Translations under genes and position numbers: made by a program
Source of the DNA: Bacteroidales bacterium
GTDB taxonomy: Bacteria; Bacteroidota; Bacteroidia; Bacteroidales; UBA932
Assembly: GCA_017469845.1 (NCBI GenBank)
Contig: JAFUFP010000060.1
Location: 1-49,665 of the forward strand
DNA: 49,665 bases
Reading direction: 5' to 3'
The notes under the pieces: model-generated
Databases searched by the model: none
The model's input: only the letters and a program-made list of their open reading frames with translations
What the model was told of the DNA's origin: nothing
In this document: one piece after another, positions 23,710 to 31,014 of the stretch
Layout: the number at the start of each line of letters is the position of its first letter
Position numbering within the stretch: position 1 is the first letter of the stretch

Positions 23710-25782
23710 ATGAAAAGATTATTTCTGTTCGCAATCTCATCCCTTCTTCTGGTCCTTCCCGTGAAGGCTGATGAGGGTATGTGGCTTCCGGCCCTGATGT
23801 CACAAAGGATAGCCGACATGCAGGCCAAGGGTTTCAAGCTGTCGGCTGAAGACGTATACAGCATCAACCAGGCTTCTCTCAAGGACGCGGTCGTCCTTTT
23901 CGGTGGCGGTTGTACCGGTGAAGTGGTATCGGACGAGGGTCTTCTCTTCACGAACCACCACTGCGGGTACAGCTACATCCAGAGGCACTCGAGCGTCGAG
24001 CACGATTACCTCAAGGACGGATTCTGGGCGATGTCAAGGGACGAGGAACTTCCCAACAGGGGACTTACGGTCAGTTTCCTTGACCGTATGGAAGACGTCA
24101 CGAACGCCGTTCTGAAGGGTTATTCACCCTCCATGACCGAAGAGGAGCGTCAGCAGCTGGTCAGGGACAATTCCGCCGCCCTCATAAAGGAAGCCACCGC
24201 TGACGGAAAAGGCCTCAGGGCGAGTGTCGAAGCCCTCTTCTACGGAAACCAGTACTATCTGTTCGTATACAGGGTGTTCAGGGATGTACGTCTGGTGGGC
24301 GCTCCCCCGTCCTCGATCGGAAAGTTCGGTGGCGACACCGACAACTGGATGTGGCCCCGCCATACGGGAGACTTCTCGATCTTCCGCATCTACGCCGACA
24401 AGGACAACAACCCCGCCGATTACTCGGAGGACAACGTCCCCTACCGTCCCAAGAAGTCCTTCACGATTTCAAGGGCGGGAGTGAAGAACGGTGACTTCAC
24501 CTTCGTTTACGGCTGCCCCGGAAGCACCAAGGAATACGTGATGTCCGAGGAAGTGAAGTACGTTTCAGAGGTGTCCGATCCCCAGAAGATCGACCTCCGC
24601 ACGAAGAGACTCGACATAATGAAGAAATACATGGACGCCGACCAGGCCGTCCGTATCCAGTACTCCTCCAAGTACGCCAACGTCTCCAACGCATGGAAGA
24701 AGTGGCAGGGAGAAGCCAAGGGAATCATCAAGATGAAGACCGTGAAGGCCAAGAAGGAATACGAGGAAAGGTTCCGCCAGTGGGCCAAGGGTACCCGCTA
24801 CGAGGGACTCATCGAGAAACTCGACGTCCTGTATGCCGAGAGGTTCCCTTCATACCTCGCGTATGAGAACTACACCGAGACCGTCCGCGCGATCGAGATC
24901 CTCTCCCTCGCATCCTCGGTCGTAAGCGCTCTCGACAACAATCCCGAGTCCGTCAAGAGCCTTGCGGAGAGTTTCTTCAAGGACTATTACCAGCCCATCG
25001 ACGAGGAAATCTTCACCGCCATGCTCGAAGCTTTCGACAAGAACATGGACGACGGAATGAAGCCCCAGTACTTCAAGGACATGCTGAAAAAGTACGGCAG
25101 CGTCGACTCTTGGAGGAAGGACCTTTACTCGAAGACCATATTCACCGACAAGAACAAAGTCCTCGCCCTTAAGGCGGAAGACGTCGAAAACGTCGTGAAG
25201 GACCCGGCATATGAACTCTACGACGCCTTCTTCAGCTGGTATTACGATACCCTCCGTCCCGTGATCAACCGCACGAGCACCGAAATCAACCTCGTTTACC
25301 GCGACTACATGCAGGGACAGATGGACTTCGAGAAGGACAAGGTCTTCTATCCTGACGCCAACCTGACCCTCAGGGTCGCCTACGGTCACGTTGACGGATA
25401 CTCCCCCGCCGACGGAATCACCTACGAGCCGGTTTCCACTCTCAAGGGAATAATCGAAAAGGACAATCCCGAGATCTTCGACTACGACATCCCGCAGACC
25501 CTGCGTGACATCTACGCCGAGGGCGGTCACGAGGACCAGCCGGTGTGCTTCCTCGCGACGAACCACACCTCCGGCGGAAACTCCGGAAGCCCCGTCATCA
25601 ACGCTGACGGAAACCTCATCGGAATCAACTTCGACCGCGTATGGGAAGGCACGATGAGCGACTATGTCTTCGATCCGGATTTCTGCAGGAACATCTCCAT
25701 CGACATAAGGTATCTCCTCTTCAATATAGAATATATAGGACACGCGGAGTACCTGTTCAACGAAATGAAATTCGCCGACTGA
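23710..25782 (+). CDS. S46 family dipeptidyl-peptidase, DPP11-like (Asp/Glu-specific)
   Basis: 690 residues from ATG 23710 with a signal peptide ending near PVKADEGMW, the usual mature start (DEGMW) of the family. Catalytic His84 is in FTNHHCGY, the Asp is in GDTDNWMWPRHTGDF, and Ser625 in GGNSGSPVI. The residue 18 positions after the Ser is Arg (GINFDR); in Porphyromonas enzymes Arg at this place marks DPP11, which prefers acidic P1 residues, whereas DPP7 has Gly. It would release dipeptides from oligopeptides in the periplasm. Full family length with the alpha-helical cap domain. No terminator separates it from the next gene (107-base gap). Confidence 0.93.
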   Translation: MKRLFLFAISSLLLVLPVKADEGMWLPALMSQRIADMQAKGFKLSAEDVYSINQASLKDAVVLFGGGCTGEVVSDEGLLFTNHHCGYSYIQRHSSVEHDYLKDGFWAMSRDEELPNRGLTVSFLDRMEDVTNAVLKGYSPSMTEEERQQLVRDNSAALIKEATADGKGLRASVEALFYGNQYYLFVYRVFRDVRLVGAPPSSIGKFGGDTDNWMWPRHTGDFSIFRIYADKDNNPADYSEDNVPYRPKKSFTISRAGVKNGDFTFVYGCPGSTKEYVMSEEVKYVSEVSDPQKIDLRTKRLDIMKKYMDADQAVRIQYSSKYANVSNAWKKWQGEAKGIIKMKTVKAKKEYEERFRQWAKGTRYEGLIEKLDVLYAERFPSYLAYENYTETVRAIEILSLASSVVSALDNNPESVKSLAESFFKDYYQPIDEEIFTAMLEAFDKNMDDGMKPQYFKDMLKKYGSVDSWRKDLYSKTIFTDKNKVLALKAEDVENVVKDPAYELYDAFFSWYYDTLRPVINRTSTEINLVYRDYMQGQMDFEKDKVFYPDANLTLRVAYGHVDGYSPADGITYEPVSTLKGIIEKDNPEIFDYDIPQTLRDIYAEGGHEDQPVCFLATNHTSGGNSGSPVINADGNLIGINFDRVWEGTMSDYVFDPDFCRNISIDIRYLLFNIEYIGHAEYLFNEMKFAD

Positions 25783-25807
25783 CGTTTCTTTCCCGGAGGT
25801 CGGAAAT

Positions 25808-25822
25808 TGGCACGGATTTGGT
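25808..25822 (+). promoter_or_regulatory. Possible sigma54-type promoter before the isochorismatase gene
   Basis: TGGCACGGATTTGGT resembles the -24 element TGGCACG but its -12 part (TTTGGT) fits TTGC poorly. Weaker than the site at 32053. Transcription would start about 55 bases before the ATG at 25890. Confidence 0.3.
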
Positions 25823-25889
25823 ATTAAGACAAGCGAGCCCTATTCCTCCCGCATCGGAAGGGAAGGCCCAAGCAACTTTATATTATAGA

Positions 25890-26441
25890 ATGGACAAACT
25901 CGTAAAACCCGCAATCCTGGTCGTTGACATGCTCAACGATTTCGTGACTGGTGCTATCGGTTGCGACCGCGCAAAGGAAATCGTTCCCGCAACCGCAAAA
26001 CTTCTTGATGCCGCAAGGGAGCATGACGTTCCCGTCATCTTCTGCAATGACTGCCATCTTCCCGGTATCGACCGCGAGCTCATCATCTGGGGCGACCACG
26101 CCATCAAAGGAACTCCCGGCGCCGACGTCATCCCCGAACTCCCCATCTCGGAGAAGGATTTCGTAGTTCCCAAACGCCGCTACAGCGGATTCTTCCAGAC
26201 CGATCTCGACATTCTTCTGAAGGAACTCGGAGTGAAGACCGTCGTCATGACCGGACTCCATACCCACATGTGCGTCCGCCACACTTCAGCTGACGCCTTC
26301 TGCCTCGGATACGACGTTGTCGTAGCCAAGGAAGCCACCACTTCCTTCACCGAGGAAGACTACCAGTACGGCCTGTCATACCTCAAGACCTGCTACGGTG
26401 CCGACGCTTACACGAACGACGAACTGATAGCGATGTTCTAG
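25890..26441 (+). CDS. Isochorismatase-family cysteine hydrolase (nicotinamidase-like)
   Basis: 183 residues from ATG 25890; the longer frame from 25641 overlaps the peptidase gene and is not used. The family triad is visible: Asp13 (ILVVDMLNDF), Lys95 (VVPKRRYSGF) and Cys128 (GLHTHMCVRHT). Active members hydrolyse amides such as nicotinamide or small ureas. A metal-binding DxHxxH motif of nicotinamidases is replaced by NDCHLPGIDREL, which has Asp and one His, so nicotinamidase activity is not certain. Cytoplasmic. It is followed by a good terminator. Confidence 0.88.
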   Translation: MDKLVKPAILVVDMLNDFVTGAIGCDRAKEIVPATAKLLDAAREHDVPVIFCNDCHLPGIDRELIIWGDHAIKGTPGADVIPELPISEKDFVVPKRRYSGFFQTDLDILLKELGVKTVVMTGLHTHMCVRHTSADAFCLGYDVVVAKEATTSFTEEDYQYGLSYLKTCYGADAYTNDELIAMF

Positions 26442-26467
26442 AGTTTCAAATATTGGATAATTTTTTT

Positions 26468-26493
26468 GGGGAGGCGTGTCGCTTCCCCTTTTT
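26468..26493 (+). terminator. Terminator of the isochorismatase-family gene
   Basis: Nine-bp stem GGGGAGGCG / CGCTTCCCC (one G-T), three-base loop, then TTTTTG; 27 bases after the stop. Confidence 0.85.
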
Positions 26494-26532
26494 GTTTTCC
26501 CGTTTCACAGTCCGACGGGTAAAAAAGCATGA

Positions 26533-26556
26533 GGGAGACGGCATCCATCGTCTCCC
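26533..26556 (-). terminator. Second hairpin downstream of the Spy-like gene
   Basis: GGGAGACG / CGTCTCCC, 8-bp stem with an 8-base loop; on the minus strand it is followed by a run of six T at 26521-26526. Confidence 0.55.
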
Positions 26557-26605
26557 CCATAACGCCCCGAAGGGCAACCAAAAAAGTTTTGCATCATAAA
26601 ACGGG

Positions 26606-26630
26606 AAAAACGGTCCTTGAGAGGAACCGT
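26606..26630 (-). terminator. Terminator of the Spy-like gene
   Basis: On the minus strand ACGGTTCC...GGACCGT pairs over about 5-8 bp and is followed by TTTTT at 26610-26606; 22 bases after the stop at 26652. Confidence 0.6.
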
Positions 26631-26651
26631 CATCCCGGAAAGGATCCTTTC

Positions 26652-27209
26652 CTAGAATCCCATGGCGAAGCCGCCACCGAAGCCTCCGAAGCTTCCTCCG
26701 CCGAAGTCACCTCCGAATCCGCCTCCGTCGAAGCTGCGGCTGAACATGGCCTGCATTTCCTGCTGCTGACGCATCTGCTCCCTTCTCTTTTCCTTGCTGT
26801 AGGTCTTGAGCTGCTTCTTGTCGAGGATGGCCTTGAGGGCCTCATCATAGCTGGCCTCGTTCTGCTCCATCTCCTCTCTCTTGGACTGCATCTCGTCCAT
26901 CCTTGACGCCATGTCATTCATCATCTTCTCCCTCTCTTCCTCCGTCATTGAGGCGAAGTCCGGCATCTCGTCCACTCCGAATCCGAGCGAAGCGATCTTT
27001 CCGGCATAGCGGCCATTGAGACCCGCGAGCAAGGAAGCCTGATTCTCGTCAAGGCCGAGCTGCTCGACCATTTCCTGAGTACGGTTGGAGACGATCTCTT
27101 CGACTGAGAGTCCTTCTCCGAAAGGCATACCCTCACTCTGAGGAGCCTGAGCAAAAACAAAACCCGAAAGCAAAAGTGCCGATGCGGCGATGCAAACAAA
27201 CTTTTTCAT
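26652..27209 (-). CDS. Secreted Spy/CpxP-like (LTxxQ) protein with a Gly/Phe-rich tail
   Basis: 185 residues. A signal peptide (MKKFVCIAASALLLSGFVFAQ) is followed by an all-helical region. LGLDENQASLLAGL and LDKKQLKTYSKEKR resemble the LTxxQ repeats of the Spy/CpxP family and of DUF4890-type proteins, which act as periplasmic chaperones or metal/stress sensors. The last ~27 residues are only Gly, Phe, Ser, Asp, Ala and Met (GGGFGGDFGGGSFGGFGGG), a low-complexity tail not normal for Spy. Own terminator follows. The function of the tail is unknown; it may be flexible, adhesive or phase-separating, all inference. Confidence 0.75.
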   Translation of the reverse strand: MKKFVCIAASALLLSGFVFAQAPQSEGMPFGEGLSVEEIVSNRTQEMVEQLGLDENQASLLAGLNGRYAGKIASLGFGVDEMPDFASMTEEEREKMMNDMASRMDEMQSKREEMEQNEASYDEALKAILDKKQLKTYSKEKRREQMRQQQEMQAMFSRSFDGGGFGGDFGGGSFGGFGGGFAMGF

Positions 27210-27418
27210 AATAAAACTACACTACTAACTTTAAAAACCCTATTACGTTATACTATATATGTCAAAACACACACTAAACTTTACCCTTTATCGTCCGGCT
27301 CAATCTCGCCGAACTATTTAATTGGACGCGAAAGTGATTGGATGGTTTAAGCGGAGAATCAAAAAAAATGAAAGTTTTTTGAAATGAAGCGTCAGGGCGG
27401 AAGGCCATCGAAATATAT

Positions 27419-27457
27419 TGGAGGGCACATCCACTTTCGGGATGTGCCCTCCATTTT
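27419..27457 (+). terminator. Orphan rho-independent-type hairpin with no upstream gene
   Basis: Perfect 14-bp stem (TGGAGGGCACATCC / GGATGTGCCCTCCA), 7-base loop, then TTTT. It points plus-ward but no plus-strand gene precedes it since 26441, whose own terminator is at 26468. Confidence 0.6.
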
Positions 27458-27528
27458 CCCGGTGTAAGGAACCGCTAGCCACCTGACGTATCGTTTCCTA
27501 TGGTTTTCCTCGCTACAAGAAATTTTGC

Positions 27529-27536
27529 TATCTTTC
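27529..27536 (+). promoter_or_regulatory. Near-consensus -7 element of the M28 peptidase gene
   Basis: TATCTTTC differs from TAnnTTTG only in the last base and lies 26 bases before the ATG at 27563. Confidence 0.4.
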
Positions 27537-27562
27537 GGCACTGACAATAAAACGGACCCCAT

Positions 27563-28933
27563 ATGAGAAAGTTTCTCCCCACTTTCGCCGCCCTCGCTGC
27601 GGCATTGTCCCTGCTTCTTTCCTGCGGCAAAGGACCGAGCGTATCCAAAAATGCGGACCCCGTCATTACGGAAGCACTTTCCAAGGTAAGCGAGGATTCC
27701 GTCAAGGCGTACATCGACGATCTGGTTTCCTTCCACACAAGACACACCCTGAGTTCGCAGACCGATCCCGAAAAGGGAATCGGAGCCGCAGTACAGTATC
27801 TTTCGGACCGTTGCTCCCAGTGGGCAAAGGCCGCTTCTCCCCAAAGGCCAAGGCCCAAGGTGGAGCACATCCGTTACACGGTAGGAGAAAACGGAGGAAG
27901 GTATGACCGGATAGTCTCCGTCCCCGAACTGATGGTGACACTCCCCGGCACTGAAGGAGATCGTGAAATCATCCTCATGGCGCATATCGACACGAGGATC
28001 ATAGACGTCATGGACTCCACGTCCTTCGCTCCCGGAGCCGATGACGACGGAAGCGGCCTCGCGTGCCTTCTGGAGACGGTACGCATCCTTTCACAAATTC
28101 CTCTAAAGCAGACCGTCAAATGTCTTTTCGTTTCCGGAGAGGAACAGGGACTGGACGGGTCAAGGCATTTCGCGCAGAAAGCGAAAACGGAAGGTTGGCC
28201 CATACAGGCGGTCCTGAGCAACGACATGATCGGTAACACCAGGGCCAGCGGCACTCTCCTTCGTGAAGACCATAAGGTGAGGGTCTTCTCCGAAAACATT
28301 GCCGGAGGTGAAGACACGGACTCCCGCCAGCTGGCAAGATACATAAAGGAAATGGCCTCCGTCTACGTCCCTGACCAGGAAGTGGTCCTCAACTACCGCT
28401 CCGACCGATACCGCCGCGGAGGTGACCAGCAGTATTTCCAGAGGGAAGGATTCACGGCCGTAAGGGTGTGCGAATACTGCGAAGACTACGAAAGGACGCA
28501 CCAGGACGTAAGGACCGAAAACGGTGTGGACTACGGAGATCTGGCCTCATATATGGATTTCTCCTATCTCGTAAGGAACATAAAAGTGAACCTGGCCGCC
28601 GTCATGAACCTTTCCGAAGGACCTGCCCGGCCCCGGAACGCCAGGATCGCCAACGCGAACGAGCTTGACAACAACACCATCCTTTCATGGGATCCGATCC
28701 TTGACAAGGACGGCAACATCGATACGGGGATAAAGTACCAGATCCTCTGCCGTGAAACCGACAAGTCGGAATGGATGGCGGAATTCCCCATGGGAATCGA
28801 CAACATCGTGGATCCGGTCCGCTCTTCTTCCGGCAAGGTGGAATTCTCCTGCCCTCTCAGCAAGGACAACTACTACTTCGCGGTAAGGGCGGTATCCGAG
28901 GGGCATCCCGGCCTTCCGGCGGTAGCCAGATAA
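27563..28933 (+). CDS. M28 family zinc aminopeptidase lipoprotein
   Basis: 456 residues with a lipobox LLLSC at ~17-21. The metal ligands of M28 are in order: His in LMAHIDTR, Asp in GADDDGSG, the Glu pair in SGEEQG, Asp in LSNDMIGN and His in YERTHQD. The C-terminal ~100 residues (PARPRNARIANANE... YYFAVRAVSEG) form a fibronectin III-like domain that is frequent in Bacteroidota members. It would release N-terminal amino acids from peptides at the cell envelope and may work with the S46 dipeptidyl-peptidase upstream in peptide use, though the genes are separate units. A bidirectional terminator follows. Confidence 0.92.
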   Translation: MRKFLPTFAALAAALSLLLSCGKGPSVSKNADPVITEALSKVSEDSVKAYIDDLVSFHTRHTLSSQTDPEKGIGAAVQYLSDRCSQWAKAASPQRPRPKVEHIRYTVGENGGRYDRIVSVPELMVTLPGTEGDREIILMAHIDTRIIDVMDSTSFAPGADDDGSGLACLLETVRILSQIPLKQTVKCLFVSGEEQGLDGSRHFAQKAKTEGWPIQAVLSNDMIGNTRASGTLLREDHKVRVFSENIAGGEDTDSRQLARYIKEMASVYVPDQEVVLNYRSDRYRRGGDQQYFQREGFTAVRVCEYCEDYERTHQDVRTENGVDYGDLASYMDFSYLVRNIKVNLAAVMNLSEGPARPRNARIANANELDNNTILSWDPILDKDGNIDTGIKYQILCRETDKSEWMAEFPMGIDNIVDPVRSSSGKVEFSCPLSKDNYYFAVRAVSEGHPGLPAVAR

Positions 28934-28966
28934 TTCTTCGGCATTGTCAAGTTGCCAATTGAAATC

Positions 28967-29000
28967 AAGCGGGCGGCCCAAACAAGGTCGCCCGCTTTTT
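28967..29000. terminator. Terminator between the M28 gene and the sigma operon
   Basis: Twelve-bp stem (AAGCGGGCGGCC / GGTCGCCCGCTT, one G-T), 7-base loop, then TTT. It sits between convergent genes ending at 28933 and 29027. Confidence 0.8.
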
Positions 29001-29026
29001 CATGACACAATAGAAGATCCGTCAAA

Positions 29027-30442
29027 TCATCTTCTGCCCCCGAAATCGAACCTCAGTCCCACTCCGAGTGCGAAATTCAGCGGACGGTCGCTGTATATAG
29101 TCGGGATATCGCTTCCGTTGTCGAAGTGGTAGTCCACCGACGGCTCGGCATACAGACCTATGCCGTTCCATATCCTGTATTCAATACCGGCGCTGGCGTT
29201 GACGGAATACTGAAGAGGTCGGATGGATACGTTCTCGACTGATGAAGCGTCACTTTCCCCGCCTACGGAAGTGGAGAAACTTCTTCTCCCCTTCACCATC
29301 TTTTCGACCATTCCGCCTGCCGAGACGTAGACTCCCCAACGGTTTCCGGACCAAAGATACCTTGTCACATTCAGAGGTATGCCGATGTATGAGAGCCTCT
29401 GCTCGACATCCGAAGAGATGGAGCGCGAGCCGCTCTTGAGGGTCGAAGAGAGATAGCTGTAAGTTATGCCCGACTCTATTCCCCAGTGGTTGTCGATATT
29501 GTAACGGAACTTTATTCCCGCCCTGAGAGGCTGCCTATGGTCGGCATCCTGGGTAACGGGGTTGTCGTTCGTGAAGAGCACAGGGGCTGAATTGCTCTTG
29601 GCCGAGAGGGCGGAGAATCCGTAAGTGTCAGCCGAAGGGAGAGCCATCATCATCGGTGAAGAGGCGTCACCGCCTCCGGACAAACCGGCTCCGTTCGAAA
29701 CGAAAGCCATCGCAGTGAGGGGACGGCCTTTCCTTCCGGAAGGTTCATCCTGAACAGCGAAAGGATCGGCAGTACGGATGTACGGCTTTGTCGTAGGAGT
29801 TTCTTCCTTATCCTTTTTGTCTTCGGCGTTGTCGTCATTTCCCTTATTGCCGGGAGCGGAGTCATCATTTCCGGCGGAAGCGGCGGGATCGTCTCCGGAT
29901 ACAACCGGACCGTCTCCGTTTCCGGTGATTCCCTTATTTCCGTCTTCCTCATTCTCCCCTCCGGCATTCTCCCCCGCGGTATCATCCTTGGGAGTAACCT
30001 CAGAAGAAGGAATATTGTCGGCAAGAAGGTCATTTCTTCCGGACAGAGAAGCGGCGGTCCCTTTCCTCACGGAATCGTTCCTTCCGGAAGGCACGACACC
30101 GAAGGGCTGAGTCTTCTTTCCTGTTTCAGGAGTCACGGTTTCCTTTTCTTCTATGACCGGTTCCTCAGCGGGAACGGTCATCTCATGAACGGGGGTATTC
30201 TCTGCTATGCTGTCCTCCACCGGAGATGAAGGATTCCGGGGAGACTTCGTCAGAAGGACAGCCCCCACTACAAGAGCTGCCGCGGCGGCCGCAGCGGCGC
30301 TCCACCATATAGCGACGGGGATAGTCCTTGTTTTCTTCGGTTTGGGAAGAGCCTTTTCAAGGACGTCCCACTGAAGGAGCGGGGCGGGCTCCGAATAGCC
30401 CTCCATCTTCCGCTGCATCTGCTGTTTCCAGTTGTCTTTCAT
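29027..30442 (-). CDS. Putative trans-envelope protein: cytoplasmic N-terminus, one TM helix, acidic linker, outer-membrane beta-barrel
   Basis: 471 residues from ATG 30442; a GTG at 30451 overlapping the sigma factor stop (GTGA) is an alternative. Residues 1-40 are charged and amphipathic (MKDNWKQQMQRKMEGY... LQWDVLEKALPKP), the pattern of the cytoplasmic segment of Bacteroidota anti-sigma-like proteins. Residues ~41-64 are a single TM helix (IWWSAAAAAAAALVVGAVLL). Residues ~65-300 are low complexity, rich in Asp, Glu, Asn, Gly, Pro and Ser. Residues ~305-471 are an eight-strand-size beta-barrel of the PorT/OMP_b-brl type (GIKFRYNIDNHWGIESGITYSYL ... LNFALGVGLRFDF). It is last in the operon after the ECF sigma factor and is the best candidate for its regulator. 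Anti-sigma function is inferred from context. Confidence 0.8.
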   Translation of the reverse strand: MKDNWKQQMQRKMEGYSEPAPLLQWDVLEKALPKPKKTRTIPVAIWWSAAAAAAAALVVGAVLLTKSPRNPSSPVEDSIAENTPVHEMTVPAEEPVIEEKETVTPETGKKTQPFGVVPSGRNDSVRKGTAASLSGRNDLLADNIPSSEVTPKDDTAGENAGGENEEDGNKGITGNGDGPVVSGDDPAASAGNDDSAPGNKGNDDNAEDKKDKEETPTTKPYIRTADPFAVQDEPSGRKGRPLTAMAFVSNGAGLSGGGDASSPMMMALPSADTYGFSALSAKSNSAPVLFTNDNPVTQDADHRQPLRAGIKFRYNIDNHWGIESGITYSYLSSTLKSGSRSISSDVEQRLSYIGIPLNVTRYLWSGNRWGVYVSAGGMVEKMVKGRRSFSTSVGGESDASSVENVSIRPLQYSVNASAGIEYRIWNGIGLYAEPSVDYHFDNGSDIPTIYSDRPLNFALGVGLRFDFGGRR

Positions 30443-30447
30443 TGTGG

Positions 30448-31011
30448 TCACGTTCTTGAAAGTAAATACTCTTTGATCATTGCGGCCAACTTGTTCTTGG
30501 CCCTGTGGAGATTCGAGGCGGAGGTGTCCGGTTTGATTCCGAGAAGTTCCGCTATCTCGATATGGCTTCTGTTCTCCAGCACATAGAGGTTGAATACCGT
30601 CCTGTACTGCTCCGGAAGACTTCGGATCATCTCCTGAATGACTTCCGGAGGAATGTCATCCAGTGGAGGATCTTCGACCTCCTCTTCGTCGGGGATATCC
30701 CACTCTATCGGGACAAGGGCGTCCTTCTTTTTCCTTGAGAGGAACTTCAGGGACTCGTTTGACACGATTCTCGTCATCCAGGCCCTCAGGGATCCTTTCC
30801 CGCGGTACTGGAAGGAGTCGAGATTCCCCAGAATCTTCACGAAGGAATCCTGAAGGACGTCCTTCACGTCATCCTTTTCCTGGACATACCGGGAGCATAC
30901 TCCGGTCAGATAGCCGGCGTACTCGGAATACAGATCCCGAAGCGCTGACGTATCTCCGCCGCGTAGCCGTCTTATAAGACGTTCCTCCCCGTTGCCCGAA
31001 AAGATGTTCAA
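30448..31011 (-). CDS. ECF-type RNA polymerase sigma-70 factor
   Basis: 187 residues with a TTG start at 31011; no ATG or GTG lies nearby in frame. The sigma2 region spans ~22-95 (DLYSEYAGYLTGVCSRYVQEKDDVKDVLQDSFVKI, FQYRGKGSLRAWMTRIVSNESLKFLSRKK) and sigma4 ~125-180 (RSLPEQYRTVFNLYVLENRSHIEIAELLGIKPDTSASNLHRAKNKL). The linker is acidic (IPDEEEVEDPPLDDIPPEV). The TTG is in the same frame as, and one codon after, the NigD-like stop, so translation is likely coupled. It should direct polymerase to a small regulon, perhaps including its own operon, under control of the barrel protein downstream. Confidence 0.93.
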   Translation of the reverse strand: MNIFSGNGEERLIRRLRGGDTSALRDLYSEYAGYLTGVCSRYVQEKDDVKDVLQDSFVKILGNLDSFQYRGKGSLRAWMTRIVSNESLKFLSRKKKDALVPIEWDIPDEEEVEDPPLDDIPPEVIQEMIRSLPEQYRTVFNLYVLENRSHIEIAELLGIKPDTSASNLHRAKNKLAAMIKEYLLSRT

Positions 31012-31014
31012 ACC

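Larger units (their letters stand above)
27210..27562. other. Divergent intergenic region with an orphan hairpin
   Basis: No gene is seen in these 353 bases between the Spy-like gene (minus) and the M28 peptidase gene (plus). The Spy-proximal half is AT-rich without an exact -7 match. The M28-proximal half holds a perfect 14-bp hairpin at 27419-27453 and a near-match -7 element (TATCTTTC, 27529-27536) for the peptidase gene. Confidence 0.6.

Noticed and set aside
24850..25743. 297-residue minus-strand frame in the S46 gene and similar ones at 18786-19418 and 35303-36178
   Set aside because: Long antisense frames caused by GC-rich third positions; Val/Asp-rich translation typical of shadows.
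27392..27985. Minus-strand frame spanning the intergenic hairpin before the M28 gene
   Set aside because: Covers the hairpin and the start of the M28 gene; no recognisable protein.
28936..28960. TTGGCAACTTGAC on the minus strand as a sigma54 site
   Set aside because: No -12 half at the right spacing and no minus-strand gene starts downstream.
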